58,452 bases of DNA from contig CAWAXG010000009.1 in NCBI GenBank assembly GCA_963785755.1, positions 1 through 58,452 on the forward strand, read 5' to 3'. Source of the DNA: JACCXG01 sp963785755 (GTDB taxonomy: Bacteria; Acidobacteriota; Vicinamibacteria; Vicinamibacterales; 2-12-FULL-66-21). Under the pieces are notes generated by a model, which worked only from the letters and a program-made list of their open reading frames with translations, had not been told where the DNA came from and did no database searches. Below are positions 38,697-48,362 of the stretch, piece by piece (position 1 is the first letter of the stretch; every line of letters begins with the position of its first letter). A program made the position numbers and the translations under genes.

Positions 38697-40057
38697 GTGG
38701 TTGGCACCCACGTCTCGCACTACCGGATCATCAGCCGCATCGGTGCCGGCGGTATGGGCACCGTCTACCTGGCCGAAGATACACACCTGAAGCGCCAGGT
38801 TGCGCTCAAGTTCCTCGCTCCCGACCATGCCGAGACCAGCGACGCCGCAGCGCGCCTGCTGCGCGAGGCGCGTGCGGCCAGTGCGCTCGATCATCCGCAT
38901 ATCGGCACCATCTTCGAGATAGGCCATCACGACGGCCGGCCATTCATCGCGATGGCGCACTATGAGGGGCAAACTCTCGCCGCGCGCCTCCGGTCGCGGT
39001 GAGCTGACCATGGCAGAGATCGCCGCCATTGTCGCGCAGACGGCGGATGCGCTGGACGCGGCACACGCTGCCGACATCGTCCATCGAGATCTGAAACCGT
39101 CGAACCTGATGCTGACGGCCAGAGGACACGTGAAGGTTCTGGACTTCGGCCTCGCAAAGATCGAGACCGCCGACACCGAAACGCAGCTCACGCGTGAAGG
39201 GACCACGGTGGGAACGCCCGCCTACATGTCACCCGAGCAGGCGGCTGGTGAAGGCGTGGACGTGCGGTCGGACCTGTGGTCGCTGGGTGTCGTCACTTAC
39301 GAGATGCTGGCGGGCCGGCCGCCCTTCGATGGTTCGAACGCACTCGCCATCATCCATGGGGTGCTCACCGCCACTCCGGCAGCCGATCCGATCGGTGCGG
39401 CCCGACGTTGCCCCGGAGCTGGAAGAGATCGTCAATCGAACGCTGGTGCGCGATCGCGACGAACGCACGATCACAGCGGCCGATGTCCGCGATCTCGCCT
39501 CGACCTGCCACGCGCGATTGTCGTCGGGCGCTCTGCCTGCAGCCGCGCGGCCGTTGATGCCACGGCGCATGTCCTTCGTTGCCGCGGCCGTCGCGCTCGC
39601 GGTCATCGCGAGTGGCGTCCTGTGGTGGGCGCAACGGAACTCGAAGATACGGTGGGCTCGCCAGGAGGCGCTGCCGGAAATCATCAGGTTGGCGGGCGCC
39701 GACAGATTCGACGACGCGTACACGCTTGCGCTGCAGGCGCATGCATTCATCCCCGACGATCCACTCCTCGCAGAGCACATGCGGGGAGTCTCCCGAAAGG
39801 TAACCGTCGATTCCGTTCCTGCCGGCGCCGACGTCTTCTATCGACCCTACGGCCGGAACACCGAGGCATGGCGTCCGCTCGGCAAGACGCCGGTCGCGGG
39901 CGCCAGCGTGGCGCGTGGTCTGCTGCATGTAAAAGTCGAAATCGCGGGTCGCCAGGTCGCCGCAAGGCGCGAGGAGCGCGCAAATCGGGAATTTGTAAGC
40001 GACGAGCAATCCGCCTCCGCCAAGGGTGTACTGCCCAAATATCTGGGCTGTCAATAG
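38697..40057 (+). pseudogene. Ser/Thr kinase of the kinase-PEGA-FGE type, truncated and frameshifted
   Basis: From GTG 38697: SHYRIISRIGAGGMGTVYLA, VALKFL, then a shift near 38998; HRDLKPSNLM, DFGLAKIE, GTPAYMSPEQAAGEG follow, with a second shift near 39400. RPDVAPELEEIVNRTLVRDR, a TM helix (MSFVAAAVALAVIASGVLWW) and a PEGA-like segment (VDSVPAGADVFYRPYGR, LGKTPVAGASVARGLLHVKV) come next, then the homology ends near 39960 with unrelated residues to the stop. The FGE-like and hydrolase domains of its paralogue at 31045 are missing and are not found downstream. A partial kinase may still be made if the shifts are assembly errors, but the truncation looks real. Confidence 0.78.
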
Positions 40058-40205
40058 GCGCGGATGCGTCACGACACCGGTGTGAAATCCGATGGACGCG
40101 CTCCGAAGGGATTGACCCGCGCGTACGATGGACCGCCCCGTTGCAGGCGTTGACCGTCCGCCGCGCCGCTGGAGTCTGAACAACCCCTCAGGGGCAGCGA
40201 GCGTG

Positions 40206-42209
40206 TCATTTCGAGAGCGGCAGCGCAAAGGCCGTAATACTGTCGTCCGTCACTGGCGCTTCGAGATAGCCGCCGCCTGTCGACGTGATGACGACATACT
40301 GCCTGCCGTCTCTACCGAGATAGGTGCTCGGGACCGCGTGCGCAGCCGCGCCGAGCTTGACCGTCCAGAGCTCGTGGCCTGTCTTCGCGTCGAACGCCCG
40401 GAATCGGCTGTCGTCGGTCGCGCCGATGAAGACGAGCCCCCCGGCGGTGGCGATCGAACCGCCGTTCCCGGGTCTGCCGGTCTTCTGTTTCTCGGGCGGC
40501 AGATTATCGGTCACGCCGAGGACGGACCGCCACGCGAATTCGCCCGTGTGGACATTGACCGCGGTCAGCTGTCCCCACGGCGGCTGCTGACACATCATGT
40601 TCGATTGCACGTCCTTGAAACGTCCGGCGCCCGGGATGTCTCGATAGGGGACGTTCGGACCGCGGCCACCGCGGCCGCCTGTTGGTTCGGCACCGCTCGG
40701 ATTCGGCGGGCGATCCGCAAATCCTTGCACCTGGCCGAGCTCACTCGTGTTGATGAACAGGTATCCGAGCTCGGGATTGAAAGAAGCGCCGCCCCAGTTC
40801 ACTCCACCGTGGTTGCCGGGGAACTGTACTCGCAGGCGGTTGTAGCCAACCGGCAGATAGGGGCCGCCGAGCTGCATGCCCTCCATCAGCTTTCGACAAG
40901 CGGCCTCGAGTTCGGGCGTCACCGTTGCCACATCCGCCGCGGTCATCGTCATCCGCGAAAGTGGTGGTGGTTTGAGCGGAAACGGCTGCGTCTTGGCCGT
41001 CCGCTCCAGTGGCACTTCGCTCTTAGGGACCGGTCGATCCTCGACGCCATAGATCGGCTTGCCGTTGACGCGGTCCAGCAAGAACAACAGACCGCTCTTG
41101 CTCATGACTCCGACTGCCGGAATCGTGCGCCCGTTCTGCCGAACGTCGAGCAAGATCGGCGGGTTCGCGACATCCGCGTCCCAGATGTCGTGACGCACGA
41201 CCTGGAAATGCCAAAGGTATTTCCCGGTTCGCGCATCAGCCGCGACCACGCTGGAGCTGAAGAGATTGTCGCCCGGTCGATCGCCGCCGTACCGGTCGTT
41301 CGCCGGCGCTCCAAACGGCATGTAGACGATGCCGCGCTGCACGTCGACGGTCATCAGTCCCCAGACATTGACACCCGATCGGTTCTTCCAGCTGTCGCCT
41401 TCCCAAGTGTCGTTGTATTTCTCTCCCGCGCGCGGCACCGAATGGAACGTCCAAACCAGCTTTCCCGTGTGCATGTCCCAGGCGCGCACGTCACCGGCAG
41501 GGCCTTGCGGGGGATTCTCCTGAGTACGGCCACCAGTAATCACCAGGTTCCGATAGACAACCGGTGGTGAGCTCAGGCCGTTGTTTCCGTCCGAACCCTG
41601 AAGAATCTCCGGCGTGTTCAGGTTGACGATGCCCTTGTCGCCGAATTTCTCGTTGGGCTCGCCGGTCTTCGCATGCAGCGAGATCAGGCGTCCGTCGTTG
41701 GTGCCGAACACGATTTGCGGGGGCAGCGACGAGTCCCCGGGCCAGTATTCGACGCCCCGCGTCGAGGGCTGCCCGCGCGAGGGTATGGTGAAGATCCAGG
41801 TTTCCTTTCCTGTCGTCGGGTCGAGCGCCGCGACGCGCCCGTAGGGCGTGGACACATACATGACGCCATCGATAACCAGAGGCGTCGTCTCGGCGGCAAA
41901 GAAGTCGGCCGTTCCACGCCCTCTTCCACGACCTCGCCCTGGCTCAGGCGTCGCGGAGCCGGCGGCGGGCGGCGGAGTAGAGACCGGCGGTTTCATGTGA
42001 TAGACCCATGCGACGGTCAACTGACCGACGTTCGCCGGCGTGATCTGCGTCAACGCCGAGAAGCGCATCCCGCCGGGATCATGACCGTAGGTGCGCCATT
42101 CCTGCGCCGCCGTTGGAACGACCTGTTGTTGACCGATTGCTGAACGAGTGAGAGGAATGGCCACGCAGGCAGTCACAACTGTCGCAAGACCGACTCTCGA
42201 CATATTCAT
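40206..42209 (-). CDS. PQQ-dependent dehydrogenase (quinoprotein, glucose/alcohol type)
   Basis: A 667-residue intact protein. ATG 42209 follows GAGGAG and begins a signal peptide (VGLATVVTACVAIPLTRSAI). The eight-blade beta-propeller opens with EWRTYGHDPGGMRFSALTQI and TPANVGQLTVAWVYHM; repeated tryptophan-docking blades follow (RVAALDPTTGKETWIFTIPS, SVVAADARTGKYLWHFQVVR, DVRAWDMHTGKLVWTFHSV, TAVNVHTGEFAWRSVLG, RFRAFDAKTGHELWTVKLGA). The pattern is that of the membrane-associated glucose/quinate-type PQQ enzymes, which oxidise sugars or alcohols in the periplasm. No cytochrome c domain is fused. A glycine/arginine-rich linker lies near residue 100. The OB-fold lipoprotein stop lies 31 nt upstream. 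Confidence 0.9.
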   Translation of the reverse strand: MNMSRVGLATVVTACVAIPLTRSAIGQQQVVPTAAQEWRTYGHDPGGMRFSALTQITPANVGQLTVAWVYHMKPPVSTPPPAAGSATPEPGRGRGRGRGTADFFAAETTPLVIDGVMYVSTPYGRVAALDPTTGKETWIFTIPSRGQPSTRGVEYWPGDSSLPPQIVFGTNDGRLISLHAKTGEPNEKFGDKGIVNLNTPEILQGSDGNNGLSSPPVVYRNLVITGGRTQENPPQGPAGDVRAWDMHTGKLVWTFHSVPRAGEKYNDTWEGDSWKNRSGVNVWGLMTVDVQRGIVYMPFGAPANDRYGGDRPGDNLFSSSVVAADARTGKYLWHFQVVRHDIWDADVANPPILLDVRQNGRTIPAVGVMSKSGLLFLLDRVNGKPIYGVEDRPVPKSEVPLERTAKTQPFPLKPPPLSRMTMTAADVATVTPELEAACRKLMEGMQLGGPYLPVGYNRLRVQFPGNHGGVNWGGASFNPELGYLFINTSELGQVQGFADRPPNPSGAEPTGGRGGRGPNVPYRDIPGAGRFKDVQSNMMCQQPPWGQLTAVNVHTGEFAWRSVLGVTDNLPPEKQKTGRPGNGGSIATAGGLVFIGATDDSRFRAFDAKTGHELWTVKLGAAAHAVPSTYLGRDGRQYVVITSTGGGYLEAPVTDDSITAFALPLSK

Positions 42210-42240
42210 GCTGGTCTCCTCCCGCGTCGAGCGGCGCTGG

Positions 42241-42612
42241 TCAGTCACGTGCTTTGTGCGAGGACTCGACCAGCACGATCGCGTTTTGGATCGAACTCGG
42301 TAGCTTGACGATGCCGCCGAATGCGCTCAGGTCGTACCCCTCTTGAAGGCGGCCGGTCACCTCGACGCGGGCGCCTTTACGGGGTGCTCCGCCGGTTGTG
42401 ACGACCCAGAGGCCCTGATCGCCATCGGCGATGCGGTAGGCGCCGCGCCCGAGGATCGTGGCGCTGTCCGACACGGTCCCACGGACCGTGATTGTCTGGT
42501 TCCGGTATCTGGCTGGATCGGCCAGCACCTGGTTGATGCTCGTTGCCCCGCAACCGGCCGTCGCCACCGCCAGAACACACGCAAGCCACATGGGAGATCG
42601 GCGCGAGAGCAT
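42241..42612 (-). CDS. OB-fold lipoprotein
   Basis: A 123-residue protein with a strong GGAGGAAA site and a lipobox (LACVLAVATAGC), so it is lipid-anchored in the periplasm. The mature part has an OB-fold-type strand pattern: TITVRGTVSDSATILGRGAY, RIADGDQGLWVVTTG, ARVEVTGRLQEGYDL. Proteins of this type are usually nucleic-acid- or ligand-binding by analogy; the function is not known. It ends 31 nt before the PQQ dehydrogenase ATG and is probably co-transcribed with it. Confidence 0.75.
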   Translation of the reverse strand: MLSRRSPMWLACVLAVATAGCGATSINQVLADPARYRNQTITVRGTVSDSATILGRGAYRIADGDQGLWVVTTGGAPRKGARVEVTGRLQEGYDLSAFGGIVKLPSSIQNAIVLVESSHKARD

Positions 42613-42738
42613 GAGTTTCCTCCGGAGCGAAATTGATTCGGCTATAACTCTACTTGGTCTTCAGCACGATAACTTGCAAACTCCCAACTCACACGCTCTG
42701 AGTTCGCCGACTCGAATGCTCGTTGCGCAGCTGTCCTT

Positions 42739-43233
42739 CTAAGGATTGAGTATGCGATGCAGGTCGAGCGAGGGAGGTGGCGTCGACGTCTGACTCAGCA
42801 TCACGTGGACCTGCGCGCGATGGTGCGTCTGGTGATTGAACAGATGGCTGCATGCCACATGGGCCGTTTCGACGTAATCTCTCCCCTGGTTGTTCGTATA
42901 GGCAAACGACTGCCGCCAGAACGGGGTCTCGAGCCCGGCGAAGAACGCCTCGATCCGCGAGTCCTCGCGCGCTCTCGCACTTCGCAGACTGGAGAAGTCG
43001 TCGCACAGAATCTGGTCGAGGGGCGGCGTCAGTCGTTCGCCACTCTCGAACAACGCCATCCACCTTCGATCGCCTAGCAGAATGTGATTCAACAGCCCAT
43101 GGATGCTGCCAAAAGACCCCGCCCGGCGCTTCCGGTACTCGGCATCATCCAACTGCGCGCACGCGGCGAAGAGCCGTTCATTGGCAATGCGGTTGTATCG
43201 CGCAAGCAGCTGAAAGTGCGTCACCAGGTCCAT
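42739..43233 (-). CDS. DinB-family protein
   Basis: A 164-residue protein if started at ATG 43233. Typical DinB elements: LARYNRIANERLFAACAQLD, SIHGLLNHILLGDRRWMALF (His ligand), and HVACSHLFNHQTHHRAQVHV with the paired histidines of the second metal site. It is cytoplasmic and of unknown substrate. The reading frame is open upstream into the secreted protein at 43234-45142, without a stop between; whether this is a real fusion or a missing stop through a frameshift cannot be settled from the sequence. A degenerate copy of the CTCCCAA repeat lies just downstream (about 42675-42735). Confidence 0.8.
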   Translation of the reverse strand: MDLVTHFQLLARYNRIANERLFAACAQLDDAEYRKRRAGSFGSIHGLLNHILLGDRRWMALFESGERLTPPLDQILCDDFSSLRSARAREDSRIEAFFAGLETPFWRQSFAYTNNQGRDYVETAHVACSHLFNHQTHHRAQVHVMLSQTSTPPPSLDLHRILNP

Positions 43234-45142
43234 GCAACGGAGCTTACACTCTTGGCGCGAGCGGAGCGCCCCGATGCTGGAAACAGCCAACCAGTCCTTG
43301 GACGAGTCGACCTGCGCGATCTCGAGTGAAACGTCGGTACCGTTGGTGAGCGTCGGATCCGACGTATGCGTGGCAATCAACTGCATACGGATGCTACTGA
43401 ATTCCGGCTTGGCGGGAACCACCAGAGAAAACGTGACCATCGACGAGGCGCCGGGCGCCAGCGAGACCACACGTGGCGAGACATTATGCACGTCACCCTC
43501 GAGCGTTCGCACGGCCGGAGCAAACGACGCCGTCGCGGCGCCGTGGTTCGTCACCATGTACCTGAACTGCCTGGTCGTGCCTGCCACGACCGCTGAAATC
43601 TGCGTATGATCGAACGAGAACGAAACCTTGACGGGTTGTGGTCGGAACAAGACGGGATATTGCCTCTGGATCCGCCCCTTCCCATCCTCGGTGGCCTCCA
43701 TGACGGCGAAGAACGGGACTGATGGCACAGTAAGAGGTCCCGCCGGATCGGCACGGTGCGTAGTGATCATCTCGCTTCAAGTCGAGTGTCTGCAGGATCG
43801 TGCCGGATTCATCGATGAGGCGAAACGTCGCATTGAGCGATGGGTCAGACATTCGCGCCTGTGCGGCGATCCGCGCGCCGACCACAGGCATCGCATCGCG
43901 GATGTGAAAGTACCCGCCATGAACGCGTTCCTGGAGCACGACCAAATCGAATGACTTCAACGACGTTGCGCTGATGCCGCGCGCTGTCACCGCAAAGGTT
44001 CTGGCCGTCGCCGCACCGCTGGCGGTCAGTTCGAGGCGCCAAACGCCCGCTTCCGGTGCAGTGACGCTGAACACCTTTCGAGTGGCCACGGTGGAACGTC
44101 CGAGCTCGAATGTGTATGCGGTCGAGATCCTCACGTTGCGATCCGAACCGGAAATTGGTGCGCCGCCCGGGGTGAACAGCGTCGCGACTACGCCCTGACC
44201 CAGCTCCGTCGATAGCGTGAGGCGTGTGACGCTGCGGTCCACCGGCACCTCGAAGCTTCGTGCCGAGCCGGCAAGTGCACCGCGGATCATGAGAATGTCC
44301 CGAGGCAACTGGTCATCCTCTGGCTGAGCGACGAGGCCGTCCAGAACCTCGGCCGCACTGCGCAGCCGCAGTGTCAGTTCTCCCATGCCGCCGGCGCGAA
44401 GGTATGGCGTTCGACTGGCCAGCTCAACTCCCACAGCAACGCTCTTCCGTTCTTCTGGTGGATGCGACGGTAGACGCAACTGGATCGTCCTTCTTGCACC
44501 AGGAAGCAGCTTCACGACGAAGTCCTCATCGTCGTCCGCGTACGGGCGGTGCTCGGTAAACACACGGGCATACACCATGGTCTGTCCAGGATTCGAGATC
44601 GACAGCGAGCACGGCACATATCCAAGGGTCATCGCGGAGTCATGGGAACAGTGGACGCCGTTCTTCTCGACCACGACGTCCCGCCGTGGCCACTGCTGCG
44701 ACGGCAGCATCAGGAGTCGTGGCAGGTCGCCGAGCCGCTCGAGTGGCAGCGACTCGTCGCCGCGGTCGAGAAATGCGTCCTTCAATCGGGCCGGCTCCCA
44801 CCGATCGGTCTTCTCGTCGAACCGACGCTCGCCGAGGCGGAGGGCGACCGTTACTGTCAGGTCGGACGTGGCCGCCAGGACTACGCCACAGACACCCACT
44901 CCGAGACTGCTGCTTTGCCGCAGTCCCGCACAAGCCCCTTCGCCCCACTCATAGCGCGCAGACGGACCGACGACCTGACGGAGCCACGTTTCCAGCGGAA
45001 CGGCAGGCAACGCAGGATCGAGCGTCGACACGAGCACAGCTCGAGCGCGGCGAATGGGTTCGGGAGCGGCATCCTGCGCCGCAGGAAGGCTGCCTGGATG
45101 CATCATCACCAGGATGGTGACGAATTGTAGGGCTGCGATCAT
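43234..45142 (-). CDS. Secreted multi-domain beta-sandwich protein, unassigned, frameshifted
   Basis: Roughly 635 residues from ATG 45142 with a signal peptide (IAALQFVTILVMMHPGSLPA). No family was recognised. Immunoglobulin-like beta sandwiches are suggested by SVTRLTLSTELGQGVVATLF, VFSVTAPEAGVWRLELTASG and, after a frame change near 43765, FSFDHTQISAVVAGTTRQFR plus VVSLAPGASSMVTFSLVVPA. The last two resemble the C-terminal Fn3/Ig modules of subtilisin-like or vWA-type secreted proteins. Four cysteines near the N-terminus could form disulfides. The C-terminal end merges in frame with the DinB gene. The gene is oriented with the DinB, lipoprotein and PQQ genes. Confidence 0.5.
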
Positions 45143-45599
45143 GGAGTGACCTTAGAGGGAACTAACGGTTTCGTCCCACGCATTACGGTCCTGATCCGGC
45201 CCACACACGTCAGGCCGAAGCGGCTCCGTCGAGCTCGCGCGAAACGCGCAACTGACGCGGCCGTTCGTTGCAGAAGGTGTTCCCACCCGGTTGGACTGCG
45301 ATGAGGCACCGGCGCGCACACGATCGAGGTGCGGGTGAAGCGTTCGGCGATCGTATGCGCGCGCGGCGCGGCGAAAATCTGGCGAGCGAATCCTCGACCT
45401 ATGCTCAGTCGCGGTGCACGATCGGCACGCCAGTGCCACCGCGCCGACCCGAGCGATCGTCCGGCGAGAATGAGGACTGGGTTCTTCGGCTCAGAGAGGA
45501 CGGCGCGTCTCTTCCAGATCGGTCCAAAACGGTGAAGGTGGCCGCCCTCCTTGAACGGTGAAGGCGGCCGTCCCTCTTGCCTGTCCCCTCACCGACCCC
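45143..45599. other. Intergenic region with a short tandem duplication
   Basis: About 455 bp between the beta-sandwich protein and the galactose-oxidase-like gene, both on the minus strand. No coding sequence is convincing. A 26-bp tandem duplication lies at 45528-45579. The promoter of the gene starting at 45142 should be near the left end. Confidence 0.45.
45528..45579. repeat. 26-bp tandem repeat, two copies
   Basis: AACGGTGAAGGTGGCCGCCC (first 20 nt) repeats 26 nt later as AACGGTGAAGGCGGCCGTCC; three differences over the full 26 nt. It sits 21 nt downstream of the galactose-oxidase-like stop. Confidence 0.65.
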
Positions 45600-47953
45600 T
45601 CACCGAAAGTCGACGCTGCTCCCGCGCGTCTCCGGCTGCAGCCGGATCTGCATGCCCATGCTCGGGACGCCGTTTTGATTGACCACGAAGAGCATGTAGA
45701 TGCCCGGCACCGCCTGCGCGGGCAGCTTCGGTGACACCACGCGCACTTCGCCGGCGTTCGGGTTGCCTTTGACGTGGAAGGCGAGCTTCACGTAGCGGTC
45801 TCCGGCCGTGAGGCTGTGGGTGTTGTGATCGCTGCGCAGCAGAACGACCGACGCGACCTGATTGGCGGATCCTGCGATCTTCACGTCGAACGAGCCGCGG
45901 TACGACAAATCCTTCGGGCTGTCCAGAATCCGCGGCCGTGCCGCCTGCTGGCCTCCCGTGCCCGTAAACAGATAGGGCGGGTAGAAGACCTGCCCGACCG
46001 GCACGCCCTGATCGGGATCGCCGCGGACCAGCATGCCGTCCGGCGCCCAGGACGCCTGCAGCGGATAGGCCGGATCGTCGTTGCGCACGAGGGCTTCCCG
46101 GTTCTCGCCGGCGAAGAACACCGACGCGTCCGGCAGCAGAGTCGCCGTGCCATGGAGCCCGCGTGAGACGGTCGTCCGCGCGAGCTGCGTGACCTGCCCG
46201 GTGGCGGGATCGAACATCTGGAAGAAGTGCCCCTCTTTCTCCGAAAACGTGCATGGCCTCGTCCCACCGTTTTCCGGGATCGTGCAGTTGCCACGGTTCA
46301 CGCCGTGGCCGATGAGGACCTTGCCGTCGGGCAGGAGCACCGCCTTGGTCGTGCTGAGCGGCTGCTGAATGCTGCCGACAATCTTCCACTGCGGCGCCGC
46401 ATCCGTGAACTCGATCACTTCGACGGTTCCGGTCTGCTCGCCGGCCTTCTGGCCGGAGATCATGAACCACTTGTGTGAGACCGTCTGGCCATCCTCGTTG
46501 AGCTCGATGAGGCTTGCCGTCGGGCAGCAATACGGCCGCACTTCATCGGCTTCATCCAATGCCCGCCAGTGATTCTGTGCGGGGACGCTGCGCTTCGGAT
46601 CCTTCATTGCCGCGAGCACGTCCAGACACCACGTCTTGCCCCGCCAGGGTCCGAAGAACTTCGCGCCGCCGGGAATCGCTTCGGCGCCGAAGTTCTCCTC
46701 GCCGTTCATCGTGCAGACCATCCAATCGTCTTTCCCTGGTCCGGTGCCGACGACCTCCATCTGCGGATACAGCGGGAATGCCATTCTTGCGTTCTCGAGC
46801 GCGATGTTGCGATCGCTGACGGGATCGTAGACCTCGGGCACGACGATGTTGACGCGGCTGGCCGTGAATGCCGCGTCCTGCTGCGGCGTCGTTCGTGTGG
46901 CGCGAGTGGGATCGGGCGGGACGGTGTTGTCCTGATCGAATCCGCCGAGCACCAGCACCCAGTCGTTGGGCAGCGGCGCAGCGGACGGATACCAACGCGC
47001 GTACTTCTGATCCGACGGATCACGCGCCTGCGTGCTCTCTTGCACCCGCGGGTCGCAGCCGTCATAGAACGCGTTGATATCGGAGACCTTGCCTGGATTG
47101 GCGGCGAAGAAGTTGAGCCCAAACGGATCGGCCTGCCAGCTTTTCGTGGTGCACGATTCGCTGCGGCGCACCCACTCTTCCGTTTCCGGGTCGAACACAT
47201 TGACCTTGAACAGGCCGTTGTTGCTCTGCATGTCGTGCCCGCCGAAGACGTAGACGCGGCCGTCCGACAGCGTGACCCGCGCGTTGCAGTAGGTGTTGTA
47301 GAACATGCCCTTGGAATAGCCGTTCTCAGAGAACGCGGCGCGGTTCAACGCGAAATCCGCTTCGTCGAGCACCGCCGTGTGGAACTTGCCGTTGGTCTTG
47401 AACGCGTCGGGATGGCCGATGTCGAACAACAGCTGCCGCTCCATCGTCCGGTTGGCGACGATTCGTGTCGGCACGCTCTGGCTGAGGCCCTGTCGCAGCA
47501 GGTACCCGCCGTAGGTGAGCCGCTGGAACGAATCGGCGGTCGGGTTCGGTGCCGTCCCTGAACGATGGATGCAGCACGTCGCGCAGCGCCCGATTGAAAT
47601 CGATCGACGCCGTTGTCCATGAGGCTCACGCCCGCGGTGCGGGGCGTCGCGAGCACCGCATCGACCATGGCGGGATCCGCCACGTCGTTGGGGATGTATT
47701 CGGGGAAGCGCGCGTGGTACAGCAACTTTGGCGTGTTCGAGTCCCGTTTCCACACCAGCCCCATGTGGACGGCTTCCGTGCTCTGCATCGGAATCAGCGG
47801 CGACGTCTTGCCGCACTCCGCCGGATTGCAGGAATTGGGATCGGGAAACGGGCCGGGGCCCTGCGCCGAGACGGGCGGCGTGTGGCTGGCGGCAATCCAG
47901 GCAAGCCCGGAGAGGGCGCCCGCGCAACACGCGAGGACAGATCTCCTCATCAT
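45600..47953 (-). CDS. Secreted galactose-oxidase-like (kelch propeller plus DUF1929) protein, frameshifted
   Basis: ATG 47953 has GGAGGT upstream and opens a signal peptide (SVLACCAGALSGLAWIAASH). Kelch blades are seen as NARVTLSDGRVYVFGGHDMQ, PSAAPLPNDWVLVLGGFDQD and STTKAVLLPDGKVLIGHGVN. The C-terminal DUF1929/early-set domain (RILDSPKDLSYRGSFDVKIA, VVLLRSDHNTHSLTAGDRYV, GIYMLFVVNQNGVPSMGMQI) is that of galactose and glyoxal oxidases, copper radical enzymes that oxidise alcohols or aldehydes to give hydrogen peroxide. I did not locate the Tyr-Cys cofactor pair with certainty, so activity is not proven. Two frame changes near 47565 and 47605 separate the N-terminal 110 residues from the rest. 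Confidence 0.78.
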
Positions 47954-48362
47954 CGACCTCCTTGGGAAGATCAATCACCGATGGGCTTCACGATTCGTCA
48001 GAGCGACGACGGTGATGCTGGTGCCGCGAGGCGCAACTGGAGTGCCAGTGCGGCGGCAACAGGAACAGGAGATGCGTCGGAGAAAACGCCGCTGCAGATC
48101 GAGCAATCTGCGCTCGAGCCAGATGTCAGCGCAACGCGGCGCGTGCCGGGAGGCGTAAGTCTTTTACTGGGGTGGTAAGGTCAGCGCGCGTGATGGCGAC
48201 GCGGGCACATGAGCTCGAACTGAAAGGAGACCGATGAATCCGTCAACTCCCAACCTACCAACCTCCAACTCCCAAGGCACGTCTCGGCCGATGGCGTTGA
48301 GCGCCTTGGGAGTTGGAGGTTGGGAGTTGGGAGTTTTCACTGCTGCGTTTGTCAGCGTCCTT
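47954..48362. other. Intergenic region holding a promoter and the hairpin repeat
   Basis: About 410 bp between the galactose-oxidase-like start and the TonB receptor stop. The right part is the CTCCCAA hairpin repeat (48243-48337). The left part must hold the minus-strand promoter. No other gene was recognised. Confidence 0.5.
48243..48337. repeat. Heptamer-built hairpin repeat (CTCCCAA family), copy B
   Basis: A 35-bp left arm (CTCCCAACCTACCAACCTCC, then AACTCCCAAGGC) pairs with the right arm (GCCTTGGGAGTTGGAGGTTG, then GGAGTTGGGAGT) around a loop of about 25 nt. Few mismatches. It lies 26 nt past the stop of the TonB receptor, the same spacing as copy A after the DUF1080 gene, which argues for a 3'-end or terminator role. 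Confidence 0.85.

Noticed and set aside
40128..41570. 480-residue plus-strand reading frame opposite the PQQ dehydrogenase
   Set aside because: It is the antisense shadow of a strongly recognisable quinoprotein gene; arginine/valine-rich composition and no domain.
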